Shown one piece after another: positions 7,898 through 15,261 of a DNA stretch of 23,197 nt. The stretch's first letter is position 1. The number at the start of each line of letters is the position of its first letter. A program made the position numbers and the translations under genes. The DNA comes from Pseudomonadota bacterium (GTDB lineage: Bacteria; Pseudomonadota; Alphaproteobacteria; Acetobacterales; Acetobacteraceae), in NCBI GenBank assembly GCA_021785335.1, contig JAJYFW010000001.1:1-23197 (forward strand). The letters are read 5' to 3'. A model generated the notes under the pieces. It did not search any database. It worked only from the letters and a program-made list of their open reading frames with translations, and was not told the DNA's origin.

Positions 7898-8116
7898 TCA
7901 GTCCACGCGTGACACCCAGGCGTCGCCCGCCTTGCGGTAGCGCCGCTTCACCGCGGCCCAGGCGATGCGGTGGGCGCGTTCCTCCAGCGCCTCGGGCGGC
8001 AGCGCGCGGTAGCGGGCCCAGGCGTTGTTGAACGCGGCGCGGAATATCTCCTGGGCGTGTTCCGGCAGGTGCGCGCGCAACGCCGCCGGCAGGTCGTCGA
8101 TGGTCGGATAGGGCAT
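7898..8116 (-). CDS. chaB: ChaB family protein
   Basis: This 72-residue protein matches the ChaB family over its full length. MPYPTIDDLP at the start, LPEHAQEIFRAAFNNAWARY (17-36) and RIAWAAVKRRY (50-60) are the family's conserved blocks. ChaB was named as a regulator of the cation antiporter ChaA in E. coli, but many genomes carry it without chaA and its role is unclear. No transporter gene is nearby. It runs against the aldolase gene (stop codons 10 bases apart) and is divergent from nrdB, so its promoter shares the ~160-bp region holding the nrdB control sites. Confidence 0.85.
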   Translation of the reverse strand: MPYPTIDDLPAALRAHLPEHAQEIFRAAFNNAWARYRALPPEALEERAHRIAWAAVKRRYRKAGDAWVSRVD

Positions 8117-8182
8117 GGCGGGAAGCCTTTCCGGAGGCGCAAAAGCCTAGCACGTCCCGCCCTCGGAGACTTGTGCCAAAAC

Positions 8183-8253
8183 ACGCCATATATTGTGGTT
8201 GAAGCTTCAAGAAACCTACCGGATGTTGTGTTCCTTGCCGCCCGTTTTATAAT
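8183..8253 (+). promoter_or_regulatory. nrdB promoter with NrdR box(es)
   Basis: The 16-mer at 8183-8198 (core CCATATATTG) fits the NrdR consensus at nearly all conserved positions. A weaker half-site match ends in TGTTGTGT at 8216-8231. The centre-to-centre distance is 33 bp, slightly more than the usual 31-32. TTGTGT (8226-8231) and a perfect TATAAT (8248-8253) with a 16-bp spacer form the promoter, and the second box overlaps the -35. nrdB therefore appears to have its own NrdR-controlled promoter. Confidence 0.7.
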
Positions 8254-8278
8254 GCGCCACGGAGGTTCGGGATTCGCC

Positions 8279-9325
8279 ATGCCAGAGATCGCCACGCCAG
8301 GAATTTCCACGCCGGACGAACAACCCGTGCGCTTCGGCCTGCTGACCGAGAACCCGGTCTACAAGCCGTTTCGCTACCCGTGGGCATATGAAGCGTGGCT
8401 CACCCAGCAGCGCGTCCACTGGCTGCCGGAGGAGGTGCCGCTCGCCGACGACGTGAAGGACTGGCACCGCAACCTCTCGGACGCGGAACGGAACCTCCTC
8501 GCCCAGATCTTCCGCTTCTTCACGCAGGCGGATGTCGAGGTGAACAACTGCTACATGAAGCACTACAGCCGGGTCTTCAAACCGACCGAGGTGCTGATGA
8601 TGCTGTCAGCGTTTTCCAACACCGAAACGATCCACGTGGCCGCCTACAGCCACCTGCTCGACACGATCGGGATGCCGGAGATCGAGTACCAGGCCTTCCT
8701 CCGCTACAAGGAGATGAAGGACAAGTACGACTACATGCAGACCTTCACGGTGGACAGCAAGCACGAGATCGCGAAGACCCTTGCCGCCTTCGGCGCCTTC
8801 ACCGAGGGGCTGCAGCTCTTCGCCTCGTTCGCGATCCTGCTGAACTTCCCGCGCTTCGGGAAGATGAAGGGGATGGGGCAGATCATTTCCTGGTCGGTGC
8901 GCGACGAGACGCTGCACTGCCTTTCGGTGATCCGCCTGTTCCGCACCTTCGTGCAGGAGAATCCCGAAATCTGGACCGAGGAACTGCGCCGCGAGATTTA
9001 TCTCACCTGCGCAACCATCGTGGACCACGAGGACGCGTTCATCGACCTCGCGTTCGAATCCGGCGCGGTGGAGGGGCTCAACGCCGCGGAGGTCAAGCAG
9101 TACATCCGCTACATCGCGGACCGCCGCCTGACGCAGCTCGGGCTCGATTCGCTGTTCAAGGTGGACCGCAATCCGCTGCCGTGGCTGGACGAGATGCTGA
9201 ACGCCGTCGAGCACGCCAATTTTTTCGAAAATCGCGCGACGGAATACAGCAAGGCCTCGACCGTGGGCACGTGGGAAGAAGCGTTCGGGCCCGGCGCGCA
9301 ACCGCAAGCTGTAGCGGGCGTTTGA
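8279..9325 (+). CDS. nrdB: Ribonucleoside-diphosphate reductase, beta (radical) subunit, class Ia
   Basis: NrdB carries the di-iron centre and tyrosyl radical needed by NrdA. With ATG 8279 it has 348 residues. Ligands D85, E116, H119, E176, E210 and H213 and the radical tyrosine Y123 (ETIHVAAYSH) are all present, as is GLQLFASF, so this is a standard radical-bearing class Ia subunit. There is no N-terminal ATP-cone, which some lineages move from NrdA to NrdB. An ATG at 8252 is in frame but lies at the expected -10/transcription start, so 8279 was preferred; GGAGG at 8261-8265 is rather distant. The gene is 1.3 kb from nrdA with two genes between, and has its own promoter. Confidence 0.93.
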   Translation: MPEIATPGISTPDEQPVRFGLLTENPVYKPFRYPWAYEAWLTQQRVHWLPEEVPLADDVKDWHRNLSDAERNLLAQIFRFFTQADVEVNNCYMKHYSRVFKPTEVLMMLSAFSNTETIHVAAYSHLLDTIGMPEIEYQAFLRYKEMKDKYDYMQTFTVDSKHEIAKTLAAFGAFTEGLQLFASFAILLNFPRFGKMKGMGQIISWSVRDETLHCLSVIRLFRTFVQENPEIWTEELRREIYLTCATIVDHEDAFIDLAFESGAVEGLNAAEVKQYIRYIADRRLTQLGLDSLFKVDRNPLPWLDEMLNAVEHANFFENRATEYSKASTVGTWEEAFGPGAQPQAVAGV

Positions 9326-9340
9326 CGATGGGGTCACGCG

Positions 9341-9382
9341 CGCCATGGCGTCGTTTTTTTTGCATTTTCCCTCGCCATGGCG
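9341..9382. terminator. Twin palindromes flanking a T8 tract after nrdB
   Basis: CGCCATGGCG occurs at 9341-9350 and again at 9373-9382, with eight T residues at 9354-9361 between. The two copies can pair with each other. Alternatively, a short ACGC/GCGT stem just before the T8 gives an intrinsic terminator for nrdB. Confidence 0.5.
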
Positions 9383-9520
9383 GCGAATCATGCTCTACAA
9401 AGATTGACCTGAATCGAGGCTTGCGGAACGCGGTGCGTAACCAAGGGAAAACAGCAGAGCGAGTGACGGCGATGTCGCCGGCTTTCAGCCAAGGAGTGGC
9501 CCGCGCGGCCACCGCCCGCG

Positions 9521-9841
9521 ATGGCCGGGCAGGCTGACGTCATGGAAGGAACCTCTCCCGAAGTGTCGGAAAACGAGGGACTGCTCCGCGAGGCCGGGCA
9601 GGCCGGCGGCGCCACTCCACGCTACAGCCGTCGCCTCTCCGACAAGATCCTCATCGCGTTCCACCATGCCTGCGACCAGGGCGACTACGAGATCGCGAGC
9701 CAGCTGCTGCGCGTGCTGGAGATGCTGCTCACGCGCCGGCCGCTGGCGCCGGACGCCAACCGCCGCCGCACCATCGAAAGCCTGGTCGCCGCGCACGAGC
9801 GGCTGTGGAACCTGCGCCACCGCGAACCCGGCCTCGACTGA
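9521..9841 (+). CDS. Conserved hypothetical protein
   Basis: This 106-residue protein has an acidic, variable N-terminus and a well-ordered helical core, starting at YSRRLSDKILIAFHHACDQG (about 35-54) and ending LVAAHERLWNLRH. From memory, similar short proteins occur in other alphaproteobacteria, but no function is known to me. The pattern of two amphipathic helices around DQGDYEIASQLLRVLEMLL recalls helical-repeat or adaptor proteins; that is a guess. The ATG at 9521 has no clear ribosome binding site, and ATG 9542 is an equally possible start. There is no signal peptide, so the product is cytoplasmic. It converges with the methyltransferase gene. Confidence 0.65.
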   Translation: MAGQADVMEGTSPEVSENEGLLREAGQAGGATPRYSRRLSDKILIAFHHACDQGDYEIASQLLRVLEMLLTRRPLAPDANRRRTIESLVAAHERLWNLRHREPGLD

Positions 9842-9851
9842 GGGGCCCCGG

Positions 9852-10586
9852 CTAGCCCAGCGCCGCCCCCTCGCGCAGCACCGCCTCCGCCGCCGGCGTG
9901 AAGCCTCCCCCCGTCTCGTGCAGCACCAGGCCCGGCGCCAGCACCATCGCCGCCCTGCCGCCGCGCACCCCTTGCAGGACCGCCAGTTTCGCGGCCACGC
10001 CGGCGCGCGGCCAGAACGGCAGCAGCCGCAACGATCCGATGCCGGACGCGCCCATCGCCGCCATCGCTTCCGGAACCACCCCGGCCGCGATCACCAGCGA
10101 GATCGTGCCGCGCGGGCGCAGTGCCGCGGCCATCGCCCCCACCCAGGCGCCGAGCAGCCCCGGGCGGCCGCGGCGCGCCGCCTCCCGCGCCGTGTCCGCG
10201 CCCCGCGTGCCGCGCGCGTCATGCCAGGGCGGGTTGGCGATCGCGTGGTCGAAGGGCGCGGCGGCGCGGAACGTCTCGATGTCGCCCGCCTCGAAGCGGA
10301 GCGCCGCGAAGCCGTTCGCCGCGGCGTTCTGCCGCGCCAGCGCCACCAGCGCCGCGTCCCGCTCGATGCCCAGCCCCGCGACACCGGGCACCCGCGCCGC
10401 GAGGCACAGCAGCGCCGCACCCGCCCCGCTGCCCGCCTCCAGCACGCGCTCGCCCTGGCGCGCCGGCGTCGCCGCGGCCAGCAGCACCGGCTCGAGGCCG
10501 CTGCGATGACCCTCCGCCGCCTGCGCATAGCGGACCCGTCCGCCCAGCAGGGTGCCCCACGCCCGGTCGCGGCCGTCCCCGCTCAC
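9852..10586 (-). CDS. tRNA1(Val) (adenine-N6)-methyltransferase-like protein (TrmN6/YfiC type)
   Basis: This 244-residue SAM-dependent methyltransferase has motif I at 48-58 (VLEAGSGAGAA) and the catalytic NPPW tetrapeptide at 118-121, typical of N6-adenine methylases. The overall plan matches the TrmN6/YfiC group, which methylates A37 of tRNA1(Val). The GTG start at 10586 overlaps the TGA of the upstream DUF2007 gene (GTGA), showing translational coupling. A longer open frame continues upstream but overlaps the DUF2007 gene completely. RNA specificity is inferred from the family only. Confidence 0.78.
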   Translation of the reverse strand: MSGDGRDRAWGTLLGGRVRYAQAAEGHRSGLEPVLLAAATPARQGERVLEAGSGAGAALLCLAARVPGVAGLGIERDAALVALARQNAAANGFAALRFEAGDIETFRAAAPFDHAIANPPWHDARGTRGADTAREAARRGRPGLLGAWVGAMAAALRPRGTISLVIAAGVVPEAMAAMGASGIGSLRLLPFWPRAGVAAKLAVLQGVRGGRAAMVLAPGLVLHETGGGFTPAAEAVLREGAALG

Positions 10587-10789
10587 GCCTCTCCCGCCTC
10601 GGCCAGGATGCGCCTGGCCTGCGCCTCGTCCTCCTCGGCCACCGCGAGGCGGCGGGGAATCGCGCCGATGCTGCCCTCGACGGCGCTGGCATGCGTATCC
10701 AGCACGAAGGCGGTGACGCCGCCGTCGCGCAGCAGGGCGCAGAGGAAGGAGAGGCGCACCTGGTCGTTGGAGCGCAACAGGATCTTCAC
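10583..10789 (-). CDS. DUF2007-type small protein
   Basis: This 68-residue protein begins MKILLRSNDQVRLSFLCALL and contains GVTAFVLDTHASAVEGSIG, the pattern of the DUF2007 (putative signal-transducing) domain. It has a ferredoxin-like beta-alpha-beta layout resembling a small regulatory domain, but no activity is established. It overlaps the methyltransferase gene by four bases, so the two are made together. It is divergent from the polyprenyl synthase gene across ~190 bp containing 12-bp repeats. Confidence 0.75.
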   Translation of the reverse strand: MKILLRSNDQVRLSFLCALLRDGGVTAFVLDTHASAVEGSIGAIPRRLAVAEEDEAQARRILAEAGEA

Positions 10790-10879
10790 ATCGGCCTCCC
10801 GCCGGCCACCCGTCGCGGCCCTTCGCCTTGACCCTGGGGAAGCCCCGCCGATATCGTGGCGGCAACGGCGAGCCGCGCC

Positions 10880-10937
10880 AATCCGCCCATGAATCCGCCC
10901 ATCAAACCGCCCACCAATCCGCCCATGATCCGCCCCC
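10880..10937. repeat. 12-bp tandem repeat in a divergent promoter region
   Basis: Four full copies and one shortened copy of a unit close to AATCCGCCCATG lie head to tail. They sit between the starts of the DUF2007 gene and the polyprenyl synthase gene. The strand with GGGCGG could bind protein or form unusual structure, and copy number could vary by slippage. Confidence 0.8.
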
Positions 10938-10980
10938 AGGGTCGAGCCGCTCGGCCGTCATACGTCAATCGGAGTCCCGC

Positions 10981-12018
10981 GTGGCCGTAGCCGCCGCCCT
11001 GCAGCCCCAAGCCCCGAGCCCCGCGCCCAGGCGCGCCGGCGAGGACGTGCTCGACCGGCTGGTCCGCCTCATGGATGGCGACCTCGAGGCCTGCAACCGC
11101 GAGATCGTCGCGCACATGCAGTCCCCGGTCGCGCTCATCCCGCAGCTCGCGGCCCACATCGTCGCCGCCGGCGGCAAGCGGCTGCGCCCGCTGCTGACGC
11201 TCGCCTCGGCCAGGCTGTGCGGCTACCAGGAGGGCGGGCGGCACGTCGCGCTCGCCGCCTGCGTGGAGTTCATCCACACCGCGACACTGCTGCACGACGA
11301 CGTGGTGGACGAGAGCAACCTGCGCCGCGGGCTCGCCAGCGCGAATGCGGTGTTCGGCAACAAGGCCTCGGTGCTGGTCGGCGACTTCCTGTTCGCGCGC
11401 GCCTTCCAGCTCATGGTGGCGGACGGCTCGCTGCGCGTGCTCGACATCCTTTCCCGCGCGGCGGCGACGATCGCCGAGGGCGAGGTGCTGCAGCTCGTCA
11501 CCCAGAACGACCTCGAAACGACCGAGGCGCGCTACCTCGACGTCATCCGCGGCAAGACCGCCGCCCTGTTCGAGGCCGCGTGCGAGGTCGGCGCGGTGGT
11601 CGCGGGGCGCGAGGACGCGGCCGCGCCGCTCGCTTCCTACGGCGGCAATCTCGGCATCGCCTTCCAACTCGTCGATGACGCGCTCGACTACGCCGCCGAG
11701 CAGGCGACGCTGGGCAAGACCGTCGGCGACGATTTCCGCGAGGGCAAGGTGACGATGCCGGTGCTCGTCGCCTACGAAGCGGGCGACGAGGCGGAGCGGC
11801 ATTTCTGGGAGCGCACGGTGGGCGAGGGCGAGGTGCGCGACGGCGACCTCGCGCAGGCAATGGCGCTCATGGCCCGCCACCAGGCGATCGGGGCGACGCT
11901 GTCGCGCGCCGCGACCTTCGCGACGGAGGCCCGCGCCAGCCTGCTCACCTTCCCGCCCTCGCCGCTGCGCGCGGTGATGGAGGACGTGGCGGACTACACG
12001 GTCGCCCGCGTGCGCTGA
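10981..12018 (+). CDS. ispB: Trans-polyprenyl (octaprenyl-type) diphosphate synthase
   Basis: This 345-residue prenyltransferase condenses isopentenyl units to make the long ubiquinone side chain. GGKRLRP (64-70), the first Asp-rich motif DDVVD (106-110) and the second DDALD (232-236) are intact; the small residues before the first motif allow a long product. The exact chain length cannot be read safely. The GTG at 10981 was preferred because the in-frame extension to 10828 crosses the 12-bp repeats and codes for low-complexity sequence; GGAG lies just upstream. The gene is single and ends at a 9-bp hairpin shared with the converging aminotransferase gene. Confidence 0.87.
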   Translation: MAVAAALQPQAPSPAPRRAGEDVLDRLVRLMDGDLEACNREIVAHMQSPVALIPQLAAHIVAAGGKRLRPLLTLASARLCGYQEGGRHVALAACVEFIHTATLLHDDVVDESNLRRGLASANAVFGNKASVLVGDFLFARAFQLMVADGSLRVLDILSRAAATIAEGEVLQLVTQNDLETTEARYLDVIRGKTAALFEAACEVGAVVAGREDAAAPLASYGGNLGIAFQLVDDALDYAAEQATLGKTVGDDFREGKVTMPVLVAYEAGDEAERHFWERTVGEGEVRDGDLAQAMALMARHQAIGATLSRAATFATEARASLLTFPPSPLRAVMEDVADYTVARVR

Positions 12019-12024
12019 GCGCGT

Positions 12025-12050
12025 CTGGCCGGGCGTTTCCACCCGGCCAG
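12025..12050. terminator. Bidirectional hairpin terminator
   Basis: CTGGCCGGG (12025-12033) pairs perfectly with CCCGGCCAG (12042-12050) around an 8-nt loop containing TTT. It lies between two converging genes and can serve both. There is no long T-run on either side. Confidence 0.6.
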
Positions 12051-12061
12051 GGCGTCGTGTT

Positions 12062-13444
12062 TCAGCCGGCGCGCAGTTCCGTGGCCAGCTGGTCCAGCGC
12101 CTTGGCGAAGCCGTCGAGCATCTCGTCGACCTCGGCCTCCTTGATGATCAGCGGCGGGCTCAGCGCGATCGCGTCGCCGGGCAGGGTGCGCGCGATCACG
12201 CCATTGGCCTCGGCGAGCTTGGCGAAGCGCCCGCCGACCTTGCGCCCGGCGTCGAAGTTCTTGTGCGCCGCCTTGTCCGCGACCAGTTCCATGGCGCCGA
12301 TCAGCCCCACGCCGCGCACCTCGCCGACGAGCGGGTGGTTGGCGAAACGCTCGCGCAGCTGCTTCTGCAGATGGGCGCCGACGCGCTTCACGTGCGAGCC
12401 GATGTCCATCTCGTCGTAGATTTTCAGCGTCTCGACCGCGACCGCGGCCGGCACCGGGTGGCCGGAATAGGTGAAGCCGTGGCCGAACGTGCCGATGTTG
12501 TGGCTCTCGTCGGCCAGCCCCTGGAACACGCGCTCGTTCACCATCACCGCCGAGATCGGCAGGTAGGAGGAGGAGAGCGCCTTGGCGCAGGTGAGGATGT
12601 CCGGCTGCATGCCCAGGGTCTGGCTGCCCCAGTAGTTGCCGGTGCGCCAGAAGCCGCAGATCACCTCGTCGGCGACGAACAGCACGTCGTACTTGCGCAG
12701 CACCGCCTGGATCTTCTCGTAGTAGGTCGCGGGCGGAACGATGACGCCGCCGGCACCCAGCACCGGCTCCGCCCACATCGCGGCGACCGTGTCCGGGCCC
12801 TCCGCCAGGATCAGCTTCTCCAGCTCGTCCGCGAGGCGCGTGGCATACGCCTCCTCGCTCTCGCCCGGCTTCGCGCCGTGGTAGTGGTGCGGGCAGTCGG
12901 TGTGGATGAAGCCGGCGAGCGGCACGTCGAAGCTGCGGTGGTTGGCAGGCAGGCCGGTGAGCGAGGCGGCGGCGAGCGTGATGCCGTGGTAGCCCTTGAT
13001 CCGCCCGATGATCTTCTTCTTCTGCGGCCGGCCGACCGCGTTGTTGAAGTACCAGATCATCTTGATCGCGGAATCGTTCGCCTCCGAGCCGGAGTTGGCG
13101 AAGAACACCTTGCTCATCGGCACCGGCGCGCGCTCGATCAGCATCTCCGCGAGGTCGATCATCGGCAGGTGCGACTTGGCGGTGAAGGCGTGGTAGAAGG
13201 GCAGGGTGCGAAGCTGCTTCAGCGCCGCCTGCGCCAGCCGCTCGTTGGAGAAGCCGAGCGAGGCGCACCACAGCCCGGCGACGCTTTCGATGTAGCCCTT
13301 GCCCGCCTCGTCCCACACCCGCACGCCCTCGCCGCGGGAGATGACCATCGGCCCGGCGTCGAGATGGGCCTTGAGGTCCGTGTAGGGGTGCAGCGCGTTC
13401 GCGATGTCGCGGGCTGCGGAGGAATTGGGGCGGATCTCGTTCAT
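12062..13444 (-). CDS. Class III (omega) aminotransferase
   Basis: This 460-residue PLP enzyme belongs to subgroup II omega-transaminases (beta-alanine/putrescine/amine:pyruvate type). NSGSEAND (117-124) binds phosphate, Y152/H153 stack on PLP in KGYHG, D259 (VADEVICGF) contacts the ring nitrogen, and K288 in TCAKALSSSY is the Schiff-base lysine. Substrates of the group are amines or omega-amino acids with pyruvate as the usual acceptor. It is the last gene after two permease genes and a binding-protein gene, all on the minus strand, so it probably acts on the imported compound. GGAGAAA precedes the ATG. Confidence 0.87.
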   Translation of the reverse strand: MNEIRPNSSAARDIANALHPYTDLKAHLDAGPMVISRGEGVRVWDEAGKGYIESVAGLWCASLGFSNERLAQAALKQLRTLPFYHAFTAKSHLPMIDLAEMLIERAPVPMSKVFFANSGSEANDSAIKMIWYFNNAVGRPQKKKIIGRIKGYHGITLAAASLTGLPANHRSFDVPLAGFIHTDCPHHYHGAKPGESEEAYATRLADELEKLILAEGPDTVAAMWAEPVLGAGGVIVPPATYYEKIQAVLRKYDVLFVADEVICGFWRTGNYWGSQTLGMQPDILTCAKALSSSYLPISAVMVNERVFQGLADESHNIGTFGHGFTYSGHPVPAAVAVETLKIYDEMDIGSHVKRVGAHLQKQLRERFANHPLVGEVRGVGLIGAMELVADKAAHKNFDAGRKVGGRFAKLAEANGVIARTLPGDAIALSPPLIIKEAEVDEMLDGFAKALDQLATELRAG

Positions 13445-13476
13445 CGCGTTTCTCCAGTCCTGGTTCGGATCAGTTT

Positions 13477-13497
13477 CGCGCCGAAGCGCCCGGCGCG
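13477..13497 (-). other. Intercistronic hairpin between permease and aminotransferase genes
   Basis: CGCGCC (13477-13482) pairs with GGCGCG (13492-13497) around a 9-nt loop. It may lower expression of the aminotransferase relative to the transporter or protect transcript ends. Confidence 0.35.
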
Positions 13498-13526
13498 CAA
13501 CGTCGGCCGGCTGCGGCGGGGCTGCC

Positions 13527-14360
13527 TCAGCCGCCCTTGACGCCGCCCGCGGTCAGGCCGGCCACGATCTGCTTCTGCATCACCAGCGTCAGCACCAGCA
13601 CCGGCGCCGTGACGACGAGGGCGGAGGCGGCGAGCGGCCCCCAGCTCACCTGCTCGAAGGTCATGGAGTTGTAGACCGCGACCGGCAGCGTGCGCGTGGT
13701 GCGCCCGGCGAGCACGATGCCGAAGACGAAGTTGTTCCAGCTGCCGATGAAGGCGAGGATGGTCGCGACCGTGATCCCCGGCCGCGCCAGCGGCATGGCG
13801 ACGCGCAGGAAGGCCTGCCAGATCGTGGCGCCGTCCACCAGCGCCGCCTCCTCCAGGTCCGGCGGCAGCCCCTCGAAGAAGCCGATCATGATCCACACCA
13901 CGATCGGCACCGTGAGCACGAGATGGGTGACGACGAGCGGCACCAGCGTGCCGAGCAGGCCCAGCTTCTGGAAAATGAGGTAGAGCGGGATGAGGAAGGA
14001 CAGCGCCGGCGTCACGCGCGCGAGCAGGATCAGGGTGGCCGAGCGCGTCGCCTTCGCCTTCGCGACACCATAGCCCGCCGGCACGCCGATCAGGAGCGCC
14101 AGCGCGGTGGCCGAGAAGGTGACGATGATGGAGTTGAGCGTGTCGCGCCCGAACTCGTTCTCGGCCAGCACCTTGGCGTAGTTCGCGAGCGTCGGCGGGT
14201 GCGGGATGAACACCGGCGGGAAGGCCATGTTGTCGACCTCGTTCTTGAGCGAGAGCGAGGCCATCCAGAAGAACACGAAGACGGTGGGCGAGAGCAGCAC
14301 CAGCACGGCGAAGACCACCCCCGCCTTGCCCCAGAGCCTGCGCAGGCGATGCCGGTTCAC
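13527..14360 (-). CDS. CUT1-type ABC transporter permease (MalG-like)
   Basis: This 277-residue inner-membrane protein has about six membrane segments. The first begins near residue 13 (VVFAVLVLL), and the cytoplasmic EAA loop reads EEAALVDGATIWQAFLRV, the contact site for the ATPase. The order and length fit the MalG-like partner of sugar or glycerol-phosphate importers. The GTG start overlaps the TGA of the upstream permease gene (GTGA), so the two permeases are translationally coupled. There is no ATPase gene in this operon, so a shared ATPase encoded elsewhere would be required. Confidence 0.85.
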   Translation of the reverse strand: MNRHRLRRLWGKAGVVFAVLVLLSPTVFVFFWMASLSLKNEVDNMAFPPVFIPHPPTLANYAKVLAENEFGRDTLNSIIVTFSATALALLIGVPAGYGVAKAKATRSATLILLARVTPALSFLIPLYLIFQKLGLLGTLVPLVVTHLVLTVPIVVWIMIGFFEGLPPDLEEAALVDGATIWQAFLRVAMPLARPGITVATILAFIGSWNNFVFGIVLAGRTTRTLPVAVYNSMTFEQVSWGPLAASALVVTAPVLVLTLVMQKQIVAGLTAGGVKGG

Positions 14361-15256
14361 AGCGCGAGCGACCTCTGGCGCAGGCCGAGCATCACCAGCG
14401 TGACCGCGACGATGACGACGAAGAACACCAGCGTCACCGCCGATGCGTAGCCGAGGTGGTAGTAGGCGAAGGCCTGCTGGTAGAGGTAGATGTTCATCGT
14501 CTCGCTCGCCGTTCCCGGCCCGCCCTGGGTGATGACGTAGATGATGTCGAAGGATTTCAGCGCGTCGATGGTGCGCAGCACGGCGGCGACCACGATGTGC
14601 GGCCACAGCAGCGGCAGCGTGATGTGGCGGAAGCAGTCCCAGCCCGTGGCACCGTCGATGCGCGCCGCCTCGTAGGGGTCGCCGGGCAGCGCCGCGAGCC
14701 CGCCCAGCAGGATCAGCATCACCAGCGGCGTCCACTGCCAGGTCTCGATCATCGCCAGCGTCGGGATCACCGTGGTCTCGCTGTAGGTCCAGGTGGCGGG
14801 CGGCAGGCCGATCGAGGTCAGCAGGTAGTTGAGCACGCCGAGCTGGGGATGGAACATCATCGACCACACCAGCGCGATCGCGACCGGGGTCGCCATCATC
14901 GGCAGGATGAACACGGTGCGCGCCAGGCCGCGCAGCGGGAAGCGCTGGTTGAAGCACAGCGCCGCGACCAGCCCCAGCACCAGCGGCGCGATCACGCCGA
15001 TCGCGGTGAAGTAGAAGGTGCGCACCACCGCCCAGCCGAACTCGGCATCCGTAAAAAGATGGCGGTAGTTGGCGAGCCCCACCCAGGACGTGCCGCCGGT
15101 GGGCGACCAGTCCGCGAGCGACATCACCAGGGTGAACGCCCAGGGCAGCACGATCACCGCCAGCACCACCACCGCGGCGGGCAGCGAGAACAGCCCGTAG
15201 CGCCTTGCGTAGCCCCCGCCGGCACGCGCCGGCGGGGTCGCGACCGAGGCCGACAA
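14357..15256 (-). CDS. CUT1-type ABC transporter permease (MalF-like)
   Basis: This 299-residue protein has six predicted membrane segments, the first at about 21-42 (LFSLPAAVVVLAVIVLPWAF). The EAA loop reads EAARIDGATGWDCFRHITLP. It fits the MalF/UgpA-like permease of carbohydrate importers. No ATG or GTG precedes the first membrane segment, so TTG 15256 was chosen; a CTG overlapping the upstream stop is the alternative. The start is eight bases past the stop of the binding-protein gene and the end overlaps the second permease gene, so the three are one operon. Confidence 0.83.
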   Translation of the reverse strand: MSASVATPPARAGGGYARRYGLFSLPAAVVVLAVIVLPWAFTLVMSLADWSPTGGTSWVGLANYRHLFTDAEFGWAVVRTFYFTAIGVIAPLVLGLVAALCFNQRFPLRGLARTVFILPMMATPVAIALVWSMMFHPQLGVLNYLLTSIGLPPATWTYSETTVIPTLAMIETWQWTPLVMLILLGGLAALPGDPYEAARIDGATGWDCFRHITLPLLWPHIVVAAVLRTIDALKSFDIIYVITQGGPGTASETMNIYLYQQAFAYYHLGYASAVTLVFFVVIVAVTLVMLGLRQRSLAL

Positions 15257-15261
15257 GCGAC

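Noticed and set aside
10587..10865. N-terminal extension of the methyltransferase frame on the minus strand
   Set aside because: It fully overlaps the DUF2007 gene, is Arg/Gly-rich low-complexity sequence, and the GTGA overlap gives a better start.
10880..10937. CRISPR array
   Set aside because: The 12-bp units are directly adjacent with no spacers and there are no cas genes.
13445..13526. A missing small gene between the permease and aminotransferase genes
   Set aside because: Only 82 bases with a hairpin and a ribosome binding site; no start and stop pair of interest.
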